Below the pieces are notes generated by a model. It was not told the origin of the DNA and ran no database searches. It was given only the letters and a program-made list of their open reading frames with translations. From Mucilaginibacter sabulilitoris (GTDB lineage Bacteria > Bacteroidota > Bacteroidia > Sphingobacteriales > Sphingobacteriaceae), in assembly GCF_034262375.1 (NCBI RefSeq), contig NZ_CP139558.1:4092001-4156000 (forward strand): 64,000 nt of DNA, read 5' to 3'. Positions within the stretch are counted from its first letter, which is position 1. Each line of letters starts with the position of its first letter. This document shows positions 26,124 to 34,967 of the stretch, in pieces. Both the position numbers and the translations under genes were made by a program.

Positions 26124-27305
26124 TTATTTAAACGCGTCTTCGCCTGTTATATCCATGCCGGTTATTAATAAATGGATATCATGTGTACCTTCATAAGTAA
26201 TTACCGATTCAAGGTTCATCATGTGCCTCATGATCGAATATTCGCCCGTTATGCCCATACCGCCCAGCATCTGTCGTGCCTCGCGGGCAATGTTAACTGC
26301 AGTTTCTACGCTGTTACGCTTGGCCATTGATATTTGTGCTGCGGTTGCCCTGTTCTCATTTTTCAACACTGCCAAGCGCCAGACCAGCAACTGTGCTTTA
26401 GTGATCTCCGTTATCATTTCGGCCAGTTTTTTTTGTTGTAATTGAAAGCCAGCGATTGGTTTGCCAAATTGTATGCGCTCTTTGGAATAGCGTAAGGCCG
26501 TATCATAACAATCCATAGCCGCACCCAATGCTCCCCAGGCTATGCCGTAGCGGGCTTGATTAAGACAACCGAGAGGTCCTTTTAAACCGGAGACATTAGG
26601 CAGCAGGTTTTCTTTAGGGATTTTAACGTTATCAAAAACCAATTCGCCGGTGGCTGATGCACGCAACGACCATTTATTATGCGTTTCCGGGGTCGAAAAA
26701 CCTTCCATACCTCGCTCAACAATGAGCCCTCGTATTTTACCGTTTTCATCCTTTGCCCAAACAACGGCAATATCTGCAAACGGAGCGTTAGATATCCACA
26801 TTTTTGCCCCATTTAAAATATAGTGGTCGCCGGCATCTTTTATATTGGTGGTCATTCCGCCTGGGTTTGAACCATGGTCGGGTTCGGTGAGGCCAAAACA
26901 TCCCATGATCTCACCAGAGGCCAGTTTGGGGAGATATTTTTTACGCTGTTCTTCAGATCCGTACATATAAATAGGATACATCACCAACGAACCCTGAACT
27001 GATGACGTTGAACGGATGCCGGAATCGCCGCGTTCAATTTCCTGCATAATGATGCCATAAGCCATATAATCAAGTCCGGCTCCGCCATACTCAACAGGTA
27101 TGGTAGGGCCAAAGGCACCTATCTCTGCAAGGCCTTTTATAAGGTGCATCGGGAACTCGGCTTTTTGGGCGTAATCTTCAATTATAGGGCTCAATTCTTT
27201 TTTTACCCAGTTACGCACCGATGATCGTATTAACTTATGTTCTTCAGAAAGTAATTCATCTAATTGATAATAATCAGGCGATTCGTAAAGATCTGTTTTA
27301 GCCAT
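26124..27305 (-). CDS. gcdH: Glutaryl-CoA dehydrogenase-like acyl-CoA dehydrogenase
   Basis: This FAD enzyme likely oxidises and decarboxylates glutaryl-CoA to crotonyl-CoA in lysine/tryptophan breakdown. The 393 residues show the acyl-CoA dehydrogenase fold: CFGLTEPDHGSNPGGM and WISNAPFADIAVVWA for FAD, RIQFGKPIAGFQLQQ, and the catalytic base E372 in TYEGTHDIH, the glutaryl-type position. STSSVQGSLVMYPIY also matches that subgroup. No electron-transfer flavoprotein gene is nearby. A -7 box lies 20 bases upstream. Confidence 0.85.
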   Translation of the reverse strand: MAKTDLYESPDYYQLDELLSEEHKLIRSSVRNWVKKELSPIIEDYAQKAEFPMHLIKGLAEIGAFGPTIPVEYGGAGLDYMAYGIIMQEIERGDSGIRSTSSVQGSLVMYPIYMYGSEEQRKKYLPKLASGEIMGCFGLTEPDHGSNPGGMTTNIKDAGDHYILNGAKMWISNAPFADIAVVWAKDENGKIRGLIVERGMEGFSTPETHNKWSLRASATGELVFDNVKIPKENLLPNVSGLKGPLGCLNQARYGIAWGALGAAMDCYDTALRYSKERIQFGKPIAGFQLQQKKLAEMITEITKAQLLVWRLAVLKNENRATAAQISMAKRNSVETAVNIAREARQMLGGMGITGEYSIMRHMMNLESVITYEGTHDIHLLITGMDITGEDAFK

Positions 27306-27324
27306 AATATTTATAGTTGGTGAG

Positions 27325-27332
27325 CAAATATA
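27325..27332 (-). promoter_or_regulatory. Putative gcdH promoter, -7 box TATATTTG
   Basis: TATATTTG on the minus strand matches TAnnTTTG and ends 20 bases before the gcdH ATG. Confidence 0.4.
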
Positions 27333-27545
27333 TATGATTTACCGGGGAGTTAGACAAGGTGAAATCGCTGTTTTTTTATACTACAGGCCACTTTATGTCA
27401 AAAACTATGTTTAGATTGTTTAAACCTGCTTTTTGAGTTTTTTATTTTTTATTTTTTCTCTTAAAAAGGTTCAAGAGCTTGTCGTCTGAGCATAATTTTT
27501 CGAATTTTGGTTTTGAAACAAGGAAGGTAAATCAACAAAATCAAT

Positions 27546-27553
27546 TACTTTTG
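27546..27553 (+). promoter_or_regulatory. Putative folB promoter, -7 box TACTTTTG
   Basis: This exact TAnnTTTG ends only 5 bases before the folB ATG, so transcription would start at or next to the A of the start codon. Confidence 0.4.
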
Positions 27554-27557
27554 GAGC

Positions 27558-27920
27558 ATGATTAACATTGCTTTGCAGGGCGCGGAGTTTTTTGCGTACC
27601 ACGGATTTTATCCGGAAGAACAAAAACTGGGGTGCCGATTTGTGGTAGATATTGAAGTTAGCTTTGTACCGCCTGAAGGGTTAAATGATGAGGATCTGGA
27701 TAATTCGGTTGATTACGAGAAACTGTATATTATAGCCTGCGAAGAAATGAAGCACCCCCGCAAACTCATTGAAACGGTAGGGCAGTCGATCACCGACAGG
27801 ATCAAAAATAAGTATCCCTTTATTGAATCTATTCGGGTGATTGTTAAGAAGTTAAACCCACCGTTAATGGGCAAAGTTGCACACTCCAGTGTTATCATTA
27901 ATTATCCCTCAGCAAAATGA
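27558..27920 (+). CDS. folB: Dihydroneopterin aldolase FolB
   Basis: FolB cleaves dihydroneopterin to 6-hydroxymethyl-dihydropterin in folate synthesis. The 120 residues are full length, with EFFAYHGFYPEEQKLG near the N-terminus, the DYEKLY substrate motif (NSVDYEKLYII) and a C-terminal strand VRVIVKKLNPPLMG carrying the catalytic lysine region. Its stop overlaps the ATG of the following glcD-like gene (ATGA), so the two are coupled although functionally unrelated. Confidence 0.93.
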   Translation: MINIALQGAEFFAYHGFYPEEQKLGCRFVVDIEVSFVPPEGLNDEDLDNSVDYEKLYIIACEEMKHPRKLIETVGQSITDRIKNKYPFIESIRVIVKKLNPPLMGKVAHSSVIINYPSAK

Positions 27921-29314
27921 ATTATAATATAATAACGCCACCTGTATTAGAAGCAATTATTGCCATAGTAGGTGCCGATGCAGTAATTGAGCAGCATAAC
28001 GATCTTGAAAAATATAGTCATGATGAAACCGAGGACCTGGTTTATTACCCTGAGGTTGTGGCAAAGCCCAGAACCCCCGAAGAGGTATCGGCTTTAATGA
28101 AACTATGTAATAAACACCTCATTCCGGTTACTCCGCGAGGCGCGGGTACCGGTTTAAGCGGCGGCGCTTTGCCCGTAAAAGGTGGCTTACTGATAGCGAT
28201 GGAGCGGTTTGATCAGGTGCTTGAAATAGATGAACAGAACTTACAGGCTACTGTTGAGCCAGGCGTAATAACCGAAGAGTTTATGAACCAGGCAGCAGCT
28301 AAAGGCTTGCTTTATCCGGTTGACCCGGCAAGTAAGGGCAGTTGTTTTATTGGCGGTAATGTATCGCATGGTTCTGGTGGCCCAAGGGTAGTAAAATATG
28401 GCACCATACGTGAATATATCCTGAACCTTCAGGTGGTTTTGCCATCGGGCGAAATTATATGGACCGGGGCTAATACACTTAAGTACGCCTCAGGGTATAA
28501 TTTAACCCAGTTAATGATAGGATCGGAGGGTACGCTGGGAATTGTTACTAAAATAGTGGTGAAACTGATTCCTTTGCCAACGCTTGATGCTTTGATGCTT
28601 GCTTCGTTTCCAACTAACGAAGCGGCTTGTGCCGCGGTGTCGGCCATATTCAGGGCCGGTATTGTACCTTCGGCACTTGAATTTATGGAACGCAAGGGAG
28701 TGGAGTGGGTGAAAGAACATGATGATATTGCTTTTGAGTTGAATGATGGCATTGAGGCATTTTTGCTGATAGAAGTAGATGGCAATAATCAGGATGTGAT
28801 ATTTGCCGATTGTGAAAAAATTAACGCGGTTTTGGAGGAGTATGATTGTCGTGATGTGCTTTTTGCAGATTCATCAGCGCAAAAGGAGGAGTTATGGCGA
28901 CTGAGGCGTACTATGGCCGTATCGGTTAAATCTAATTCGGTTTATAAAGAAGAGGATACCGTTGTGCCGCGCGCGGCATTGCCACAGTTAATAAAAGGTA
29001 TAAAAGAAATAGGCGGTAAATACGGTTTTGAATCTGTTTGCTACGGTCATGCGGGCGATGGAAACCTGCACGTAAATATTATTAAGGCCAATATGAGCGA
29101 TGAAGACTGGAACAATAAACTGAAGTATGGTATCCGCGAAATATTTGAACTTACTGTATCACTGGGTGGCACACTTTCGGGTGAACACGGCATTGGACTT
29201 GTTCAGAAAGATTTTATGCCTATAAAATATTCAGAAGTGCATTTTGCGCTGTGGAAAGGTATTAAAAAAGTATTTGACCCTAAAGGAATACTAAACCCCG
29301 GAAAGATATTTTAA
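27917..29314 (+). CDS. glcD: FAD-linked oxidase, glycolate/D-lactate dehydrogenase GlcD type
   Basis: The 465-residue flavoprotein has the PCMH-type FAD-binding domain (about 40-215: VVAKPRTPEEVSALM, TPRGAGTGLSGGA, GGNVSHGSGGPRVVKYG). The C-terminal oxidase domain has CYGHAGDGNLHVNI and SGEHGIGLVQK near the end. It oxidises a 2-hydroxy acid, with glycolate or D-lactate most likely. It lacks an iron-sulfur domain and no glcE or glcF follows. It is coupled to folB and ends at a very strong terminator. Confidence 0.85.
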   Translation: MNYNIITPPVLEAIIAIVGADAVIEQHNDLEKYSHDETEDLVYYPEVVAKPRTPEEVSALMKLCNKHLIPVTPRGAGTGLSGGALPVKGGLLIAMERFDQVLEIDEQNLQATVEPGVITEEFMNQAAAKGLLYPVDPASKGSCFIGGNVSHGSGGPRVVKYGTIREYILNLQVVLPSGEIIWTGANTLKYASGYNLTQLMIGSEGTLGIVTKIVVKLIPLPTLDALMLASFPTNEAACAAVSAIFRAGIVPSALEFMERKGVEWVKEHDDIAFELNDGIEAFLLIEVDGNNQDVIFADCEKINAVLEEYDCRDVLFADSSAQKEELWRLRRTMAVSVKSNSVYKEEDTVVPRAALPQLIKGIKEIGGKYGFESVCYGHAGDGNLHVNIIKANMSDEDWNNKLKYGIREIFELTVSLGGTLSGEHGIGLVQKDFMPIKYSEVHFALWKGIKKVFDPKGILNPGKIF

Positions 29315-29320
29315 AAGAAT

Positions 29321-29362
29321 ACATGTAACAATTTCAGATGCCCATCTGAAATTGTTACATGT
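29321..29362. terminator. Perfect 20-bp inverted repeat, bidirectional terminator
   Basis: ACATGTAACAATTTCAGATG at 29321-29340 and its exact complement at 29343-29362 are separated by two bases. It sits between the convergent glcD and thioesterase genes, only 2 bases from the thioesterase stop. Confidence 0.85.
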
Positions 29363-29364
29363 TG

Positions 29365-29820
29365 TTAGTTTGTATTCAGTATTAACCGGGGCTCATCGTA
29401 TTCAATCATGTTGCGGCGTTCGTTGCCTGGGATTGATACCGATTTGTTGGCGGCGTAGTCGTAGCTGATGCAGACTGTTTTACCGGTGGTTACAATCTCT
29501 TCGCCGTGCTCGGTTATTTTTACCAGTACGTGCATTACATCAAAGCTGCTATTGCCTATGCGTACTGTGCGCACATAGCAAGCTATCTGATCGTTAATGG
29601 TAATGGGTTTCAGGTAGTTGATTTCTGAACGCCCGAGGATTATACCCGCGTGGTTCCAGTCCCAGTTTATTATTTCTTTCCAGTAATTGGTCCTTGCTAT
29701 TTCGAAATAGGTTAAATATACCGCATTGTTAACATGCCCGAAGGCGTCTATATCTGAAAACCGGATGGGAATGCCAGTTTTGTACTTGTAATCAGTGAGT
29801 TTTTCAGTCATTTGTGTCAA
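29365..29820 (-). CDS. Acyl-CoA thioesterase, 4-hydroxybenzoyl-CoA thioesterase family
   Basis: The 151-residue hot-dog-fold enzyme shows the YbgC/FadM-like signature IRFSDIDAFGHVNNAVYLTYFE, with the catalytic aspartate (second D of SDID) and the HVNN motif. It should hydrolyse acyl-CoA thioesters in the cytoplasm; chain-length preference cannot be read. The second ATG (MTEKLTD, 29811) may be the true start. It is a single gene, transcribed away from hsp20. Confidence 0.85.
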   Translation of the reverse strand: MTQMTEKLTDYKYKTGIPIRFSDIDAFGHVNNAVYLTYFEIARTNYWKEIINWDWNHAGIILGRSEINYLKPITINDQIACYVRTVRIGNSSFDVMHVLVKITEHGEEIVTTGKTVCISYDYAANKSVSIPGNERRNMIEYDEPRLILNTN

Positions 29821-29933
29821 TTTGTCTGTATAAAGCCATTTGTTGCGACAAATTGTCTGCTCGTTTATCGATTTTATCGCTTGGTATAACAGTTGATTAA
29901 TAGCTTACGAAGTTAACAAAAACAAAAACTTAA

Positions 29934-29941
29934 AGGAGATA
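29934..29941 (+). promoter_or_regulatory. Strong Shine-Dalgarno before hsp20
   Basis: AAAGGAGAT ends about 7 bases before the ATG at 29948. Such a strong site is uncommon among genes in this window and fits a highly translated chaperone. Confidence 0.6.
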
Positions 29942-29947
29942 TTAAAA

Positions 29948-30388
29948 ATGACACTTGTAAAATTTAACAACGGATTAAAAAATAACGCGGTAGGTCCATT
30001 CTTTAATGACGTGTTCGATTCAATATTGAATGACTCATACTTTGGAAATAAATTGGTTGCCCGCGTTCCTGCAGTGAACATTGCAGAAACTGAAAATGAA
30101 TTTCATATTGAATTGGCCGTACCAGGCTTGAGGAAAGAAGATTTTAAGATCAACCTGGATAAAAACGTATTAACTGTATCTTCAGAAAAGAAAGAAGAAA
30201 GTGTAGAAGAAGGTAAAAAAATCAGCAAACGCGAATATAATTACAGTTCTTTCGGCAGGTCATTTACTTTGCCAGAAAGCGCTGATCATTCAAAAATTGA
30301 AGCCGATTATACCGACGGCGTATTGAAACTTATTGTCGCTAAAAAAGAAGAAGCTAAATTTCAATCAAGAGAAATAGCTGTAAAATAA
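29948..30388 (+). CDS. Hsp20/alpha-crystallin small heat-shock protein
   Basis: Small heat-shock proteins hold unfolded proteins in oligomers. The 146 residues have a short N-terminal arm (FFNDVFDSILND), an alpha-crystallin domain from about 40 to 140 (VPAVNIAETENEFHIELAVPGL, KNVLTVSSEKKEE, FTLPESADHSKIEADYTDGVL) and a C-terminal REIAVK tail. The gene is monocistronic, with a strong ribosome-binding site and its own terminator, as expected for a stress-induced gene. Confidence 0.94.
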   Translation: MTLVKFNNGLKNNAVGPFFNDVFDSILNDSYFGNKLVARVPAVNIAETENEFHIELAVPGLRKEDFKINLDKNVLTVSSEKKEESVEEGKKISKREYNYSSFGRSFTLPESADHSKIEADYTDGVLKLIVAKKEEAKFQSREIAVK

Positions 30389-30432
30389 TTAAAGACTGTT
30401 TTCATAAAGTAGTTAGTTTGGTTTTTAAGAAG

Positions 30433-30462
30433 AGGCCGTTCCATTTGGAGCGGTCTTTTTTT
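30433..30462 (+). terminator. hsp20 terminator
   Basis: A 10-bp stem with two G-T pairs (AGGCCGTTCC/GGAGCGGTCT), loop ATTT, is followed by a T7 run, 45 bases after the stop codon. Confidence 0.8.
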
Positions 30463-30520
30463 GTTTTATGAATTTTAATTCAAAAACAATGATTATCCTT
30501 GTGTGCCAAACAATCTTATC

Positions 30521-31069
30521 ATGAATAAAATAGTCTCCCTGCTCGCAGCAGCCGCAATGTTAACCATAGTTTCATGTGGAAACAATCAAAATAAGGCCAA
30601 CTCTTCATTTGAGAATATTAAAGTAGCAAAAACCGTTAAGGCTGCAGATGTTGATGCATTTACAATAGATGTTCCGACAGGTTGGACACGTAAATTAGAT
30701 GATATAAAAGTTGGAAAACAACTGTTTTTAATGGCTCCGGTGAGTGACGGTTTCCAACCAAATTTGAATGTTTTACAGGAAGATATGCAAGGCCGGGATC
30801 TGGATGCTTATGTTGAGTATAATCTTAAACACATGGGGCCCGTGGATGTTCAAACCATAGATCAGAGCGATATTGAAGTAAATGGTATAAAAGGTAAATT
30901 ATTAAAATTCAAAATGAACTACCAAAACAGAGATATGGTTATAGGTTCATATATTATACCGGGTAAAAACGGTATAGCCTTTGTAGTTACAACCACTGCA
31001 CTTGTTTCTCAGTATCCGGCTTTAGCGGCAACATTTGATAAGACCGTACATTCCTTTAAGCTTAAATAG
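30521..31069 (+). CDS. PsbP/DcrB-like lipoprotein
   Basis: From the ATG at 30521 the product is 182 residues, with a lipoprotein signal (LLAAAAMLTIVSC). The mature region reads DAFTIDVPTGWTRKLDD, LNVLQEDMQGRDLDAYVEYN, INGIKGKLLKF-like strands (actual VNGIKGKLLKFKM) and a final SQYPALAATFDKTVHSFKL. This is the pattern of the Mog1/PsbP alpha-beta-alpha sandwich. A GTG six codons upstream is open but less likely. Function is unknown. Confidence 0.65.
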   Translation: MNKIVSLLAAAAMLTIVSCGNNQNKANSSFENIKVAKTVKAADVDAFTIDVPTGWTRKLDDIKVGKQLFLMAPVSDGFQPNLNVLQEDMQGRDLDAYVEYNLKHMGPVDVQTIDQSDIEVNGIKGKLLKFKMNYQNRDMVIGSYIIPGKNGIAFVVTTTALVSQYPALAATFDKTVHSFKLK

Positions 31070-31131
31070 AATACACAATTGGTGAAGTAATGATTAAAGG
31101 CTATATTTAGCTACCACTTATATCCTTTTTC

Positions 31132-32589
31132 ATGAAAAAAATTATATTCTCCCTGGTATGGCCGCTAATGCTGCCATTCACCTTGTTTTCGCAGGCCAAT
31201 CAGCCTATAAAGCTTCATCCTCAAAATCCTCACTATTTTTTATATAACGGTAAACCCACCATTTTGGTTGGTTCGGGGGAGCATTACGGTTCTGTAATTA
31301 ACCAGGGCTTTGATTATAAAACCTATTTGCAAACAATGGGTAAAGATGGTCTGAATACCACCCGTTTATTTACCGGTGCTTATATTGAAAAACCAGGCGA
31401 CTTTGGTATTAAAAACAACACACTTGCGCCATCTGAAAAAGATTTGCTACTACCCTGGAAACGCAGCGATCAAAGCGGGTTTGAATTAGGAGGCAATAAA
31501 TTCGATCTGGACAAATGGGACGAGAATTATTTTACACGTTTAAAACAATTCATGACCGAAGCCGATCATAACGGCGTAGTTGTAGAAGTGAACCTGTTTT
31601 CGTCATACTATCAGCATGGTTGGGAATACAGTCCGCTGAATACCAAAAACAACATTAATAAAACAGATGATATCAGTGCAGCGCTGGCCAATACTTTGCT
31701 AAACGGTAATATCTTGGCCTACCAGGAAAAATATGTGCGCAAAATTGTAAAGGAACTTAACGGTTTCGGGAATTTTTATTTTGAAGTACAGAATGAACCT
31801 TATGCTATTCAAAAAGATACGGTTATATTACGCAATGAGTATGGGGATGTAAAGGATTTCAGGAATTTCCTGGAAATTGTATCGCAACGTTCAAATGACT
31901 GGCAGCGTAAAGTAGCCGGATGGATCAAAGATGAAGAGGGCAAGTTACCTGCAAAGCATCTTATATCTCAAAATATATCAAACTTTCATTACCCGGTTAC
32001 TAATCCCGATCCTAATATTTCTGTTTTTAATTTTCATTATGCATTCCCAAAAACGGTTGATGAAAATTATTACCTGAATAAAGTAATCGGTTTTAATGAA
32101 ACTGGGTTCGCAGGTAAATCGGACATTACTTACCGCAGACAGGCCTGGCGTTTTTTGATGGCAGGCGGGGCCTTATTTAACATGCTCGACTATTCGTTTG
32201 CAAGCGGTGCAGAAACCGGACAGGATACTTCATTTAAAGCCCCGGGTGGGGGTAGTCCTGAACTCCGGCAGCAATTCGGGATTTTAAAGCATTATTTTGA
32301 TGCGCTGGATTTTATAAAATTTCGTCCCGATCAACAGGTTGTAAAATCCTCGCCGGGCGCCATAACGGAAGCTTTGAGCGATGGTCATCAACAATGGGTG
32401 ATTTACCTGGAACATCTTGCCATGAAACCTTATTCCTTGTCGCTTAATTTGCCCAAAGGCAAGTACAAGGCAACGTGGACTAACGTGATAACCGGCACTA
32501 CTATAAAAACTGAAACCTTTGGTACCGGTTCAATTACCATTCCGCAGGGATTAATGGATAAAGTTCTGTTGGTGAGTGTTATCAGGTAA
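31132..32589 (+). CDS. Secreted GH5-like glycoside hydrolase
   Basis: The 485 residues start with a signal peptide ending LFSQ. A TIM-barrel glycosidase pattern follows: PTILVGSGEHYGSVINQGFDY, DGLNTTRLFTGAYIEKPG, FYFEVQNEP (candidate acid/base Glu after Asn) and VIGFNETGFAG (candidate nucleophile), then ALFNMLDYSFASG. A C-terminal beta domain runs from about 400. This looks like clan GH-A, close to families called cellulase-like or DUF4038-like. The substrate is unknown. It has no SusC/D partner and follows a lipoprotein gene by 62 bases. Confidence 0.7.
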   Translation: MKKIIFSLVWPLMLPFTLFSQANQPIKLHPQNPHYFLYNGKPTILVGSGEHYGSVINQGFDYKTYLQTMGKDGLNTTRLFTGAYIEKPGDFGIKNNTLAPSEKDLLLPWKRSDQSGFELGGNKFDLDKWDENYFTRLKQFMTEADHNGVVVEVNLFSSYYQHGWEYSPLNTKNNINKTDDISAALANTLLNGNILAYQEKYVRKIVKELNGFGNFYFEVQNEPYAIQKDTVILRNEYGDVKDFRNFLEIVSQRSNDWQRKVAGWIKDEEGKLPAKHLISQNISNFHYPVTNPDPNISVFNFHYAFPKTVDENYYLNKVIGFNETGFAGKSDITYRRQAWRFLMAGGALFNMLDYSFASGAETGQDTSFKAPGGGSPELRQQFGILKHYFDALDFIKFRPDQQVVKSSPGAITEALSDGHQQWVIYLEHLAMKPYSLSLNLPKGKYKATWTNVITGTTIKTETFGTGSITIPQGLMDKVLLVSVIR

Positions 32590-32660
32590 CGATAAAAGAT
32601 CTGCCTTTCTTTATGTTCACAACTCAGAGTGCTGAGAATTAATTTTCATTGACAATCAAA

Positions 32661-32679
32661 TTACTAAAAATATTAGTAA
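32661..32679 (+). promoter_or_regulatory. Palindromic operator candidate overlapping the rSAM promoter
   Basis: TTACTAA at 32661-32667 and TTAGTAA at 32673-32679 form a perfect 7-bp inverted repeat with a 5-base spacer. The right arm overlaps the -7 box, so a bound dimeric repressor would block the polymerase. An SOS or stress repressor is a natural guess for a DNA-repair pair, but this is inference. Confidence 0.45.
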
Positions 32680-32684
32680 ATTTG
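32677..32684 (+). promoter_or_regulatory. Putative promoter of the radical-SAM pair, -7 box TAAATTTG
   Basis: This is an exact TAnnTTTG match ending 8 bases before the ATG at 32692. A TTG lies at 32649-32651, but the 25-base spacing is longer than usual. Confidence 0.4.
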
Positions 32685-32691
32685 ATTTGAT

Positions 32692-33948
32692 ATGAATGTA
32701 GAGAGGATAACCGAGAAGTTGAATATTTTGGCTGATGCCGCTAAGTATGATGTATCATGTGCATCAAGCGGAAGTAAGCGTAAGAATGAAAATAAGGGTT
32801 TGGGTAATGCCAGCAACGGCATTTGTCATAGCTATACCGAAGATGGGCGTTGCGTTTCTTTATTAAAAATCCTGCTCACTAATCATTGTATTTTTGATTG
32901 TGCATACTGCGTATCACGTAAAAATAATGATATTAAGCGCGCGGCGTTCACGGTGCAGGAAGTTGTTGACCTTACTATTAACTTTTATCGCCGCAATTAT
33001 ATAGAAGGGTTGTTTTTAAGCTCCGGCATTTTTAAGAATGCTGATTATACCATGGAGCGTTTAGTGCGGGTGGCTAAAAAGCTTCGTCATGAGCATAATT
33101 TTAATGGTTATATCCACCTCAAATCAATTCCAGGAGCGAGCGACGAGTTGATGCGTGAGGCGGGTTTATATGCCGATAGGCTCAGCGTAAACCTGGAAAT
33201 GCCGACAGAAGCCGGGCTTAAGCTATTGGCTCCCGATAAAAATCATCAGGATATGATAGATCCGATGAATTTTCTGAAAAATGAAATTATACAGCGCACG
33301 GAAGAAAAAAAGCTGTTTAAAAAGGCCCCAATGTTTGCTCCCGCGGGCCAGAGTACCCAGGTAATAATAGGTGCCACACCCGAGAACGACCAGCAGATAC
33401 TCCAATCGGCCAATTATTTTTACAAGAATTTTAATTTAAAACGGGTTTATTATTCGGGTTACGTACCTGTATTAAAAGATAAGCGCCTACCTGCATTAAA
33501 TACTTCTGTACCTATGGTTCGTGAGAACCGGCTTTATCAGGCTGATTGGCTCATGCGTTTTTATGGCTTTCACGTAAACGAAATCGTAGATAATGACCAG
33601 CCATTACTTGATTTAGATATTGATCCTAAATTGGGCTGGGCAATCCGCAATATGCAGGTTTTTCCTATTGATATTAATAAAGCCGACCTACAAATGATTT
33701 TGCGTGTGCCCGGGATAGGCTTACAGTCGGCACAGAAAATTGTAAGCGCCCGCAAATTTGCAAAATTGGGGTGGGAGCAGCTAAAAAGAATAGGCGTGGC
33801 CATCAACCGGGCAAGGTATTTTATAACCTGTAAAAACAAAGAGTTTGAGCGCCGGGACCTTACGGGGCAAAATATTAAACAGTTTATCCTGGCCGAATCG
33901 CAAAGCAAGTATATCAAAAATACTCAAACCCAACTTAATTTGTTTTGA
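32692..33948 (+). CDS. Putative DNA modification/repair radical SAM protein (rSAM_link_UDG type)
   Basis: The 418 residues hold the radical-SAM cysteines C66, C70 and C73 (CIFDCAYC). They are preceded by GICHSYTEDGRCVSLLKILLTNH and followed by NNDIKRAAFT. The C-terminus has a helix-hairpin-helix DNA-binding motif (LRVPGIGLQSAQKIVSARK). This matches the family known as TIGR03916, which co-occurs with a DNA-metabolism protein often fused to uracil-DNA glycosylase. Its reaction is undescribed. The partner gene follows 2 bases after the stop. Confidence 0.85.
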   Translation: MNVERITEKLNILADAAKYDVSCASSGSKRKNENKGLGNASNGICHSYTEDGRCVSLLKILLTNHCIFDCAYCVSRKNNDIKRAAFTVQEVVDLTINFYRRNYIEGLFLSSGIFKNADYTMERLVRVAKKLRHEHNFNGYIHLKSIPGASDELMREAGLYADRLSVNLEMPTEAGLKLLAPDKNHQDMIDPMNFLKNEIIQRTEEKKLFKKAPMFAPAGQSTQVIIGATPENDQQILQSANYFYKNFNLKRVYYSGYVPVLKDKRLPALNTSVPMVRENRLYQADWLMRFYGFHVNEIVDNDQPLLDLDIDPKLGWAIRNMQVFPIDINKADLQMILRVPGIGLQSAQKIVSARKFAKLGWEQLKRIGVAINRARYFITCKNKEFERRDLTGQNIKQFILAESQSKYIKNTQTQLNLF

Positions 33949-33950
33949 TC

Positions 33951-34709
33951 ATGTATACGCTGGTTTACGATGGAACATTTGAAGGCTTGCTTACTGCCAT
34001 ATTTGAAATTTACGAGCACAAGCTATTTCACGTAAAATTAATAAAAGGGGAGTGGCGTGCCGCGGCGTTATTTGAAGAGGTATTACAGGTTATTACAGAT
34101 GAGAACCGCGCAAACCGTGTTTTAAAAGGACTGCGGAAAAAGCTTTCATCAACAGGTGTGCAGCGTTTGTACATTGCCCATATGGCCGAAATGGATAACG
34201 AGGAAAGTACATTGCTTGGTTTTATCCGTTATGTTTTTGATAATGATCAAAATGTGGAGGAAGATTATGGCAATCGCTACGTAATGCGGATATCCGAAAT
34301 TATAAAAATGGTTCGGCGCGAAAAGCACCGCATGGAAGCCTTTGTGCGTTTTCAGAAATTAAAAGACGAAACCTTTTATTCGGCAATTGAGCCCGATTTT
34401 AATGTGCTGCCTTTGCTTATCAGGCATTTTAAAAGCAGGTATGCTGATCAAAAATGGATCATCTACGATATTAAACGCGGTTACGGGCTTTATTATGATT
34501 TGCATGATACGCAATATATCTCACTCGATTTTTCTGAAGTGAATAAACCTGATAATGTTATAACCGCCTTTAGCGAGGATGAAGGAATTTATCAGCACCT
34601 CTGGAAAAACTATTTTACCAACGTAAATATTGTAGCCCGGAAAAATACAAAGCTCCATTTAAGGCATATTCCCAGGCGATATTGGAGGCATTTAACCGAG
34701 AAAATTTAA
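33951..34709 (+). CDS. Probable DNA-metabolism protein, partner of the radical SAM enzyme (DUF4130/TIGR03915)
   Basis: From the ATG at 33951 the product has 252 residues and begins MYTLVYDGTFEGLLTAIFE, the family signature. It continues with NRANRVLKGLRKKLS, RMEAFVRFQKLKDETFYSAIEPDFNVLPLL and a C-terminal RHIPRRYWRHLTEK. In many proteobacteria this domain is fused to a uracil-DNA glycosylase; here it ends without one. A TTG two codons upstream is also in frame. It almost certainly works with the preceding radical SAM protein on DNA, but the substrate is unknown. Confidence 0.8.
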   Translation: MYTLVYDGTFEGLLTAIFEIYEHKLFHVKLIKGEWRAAALFEEVLQVITDENRANRVLKGLRKKLSSTGVQRLYIAHMAEMDNEESTLLGFIRYVFDNDQNVEEDYGNRYVMRISEIIKMVRREKHRMEAFVRFQKLKDETFYSAIEPDFNVLPLLIRHFKSRYADQKWIIYDIKRGYGLYYDLHDTQYISLDFSEVNKPDNVITAFSEDEGIYQHLWKNYFTNVNIVARKNTKLHLRHIPRRYWRHLTEKI

Positions 34710-34933
34710 CAAAAAGTCAATTTTACGCTTTTTTAAAGTTTTGAAAAGTGTTTATCTTGAAGCTTTTTGTGAATAATGATAATGTTTATATCGATACATA
34801 TTTACTGATAACATTAAGTTTAAAACCTTGTAAATCAAACAATAAAAAATGTTAATAACTATGATTTTAATGTTAATAACATGTTAATAAAAAATAAAAA
34901 AAAAGCTTGTCAAATCATTAATATGTCCCGATA
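34710..34933. other. AT-rich spacer before the candidate RNA
   Basis: This stretch is strongly AT-rich (long A-runs, repeated GTTAATAAC words near 34850-34885), with no gene, terminator hairpin or clear promoter beyond the TTG that begins the next feature. It separates the radical-SAM pair from the structured-RNA region. Confidence 0.4.
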
Positions 34934-34961
34934 TTGAAATCATCAAGAACGACGTACTTTG
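34934..34961 (+). promoter_or_regulatory. Promoter candidate of the structured RNA
   Basis: TTG at 34934-34936, 18 bases of spacer, then TACTTTG at 34955-34961 (one base shorter than TAnnTTTG). This would start transcription near 34968. Confidence 0.45.
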
Positions 34962-34967
34962 ACAACC

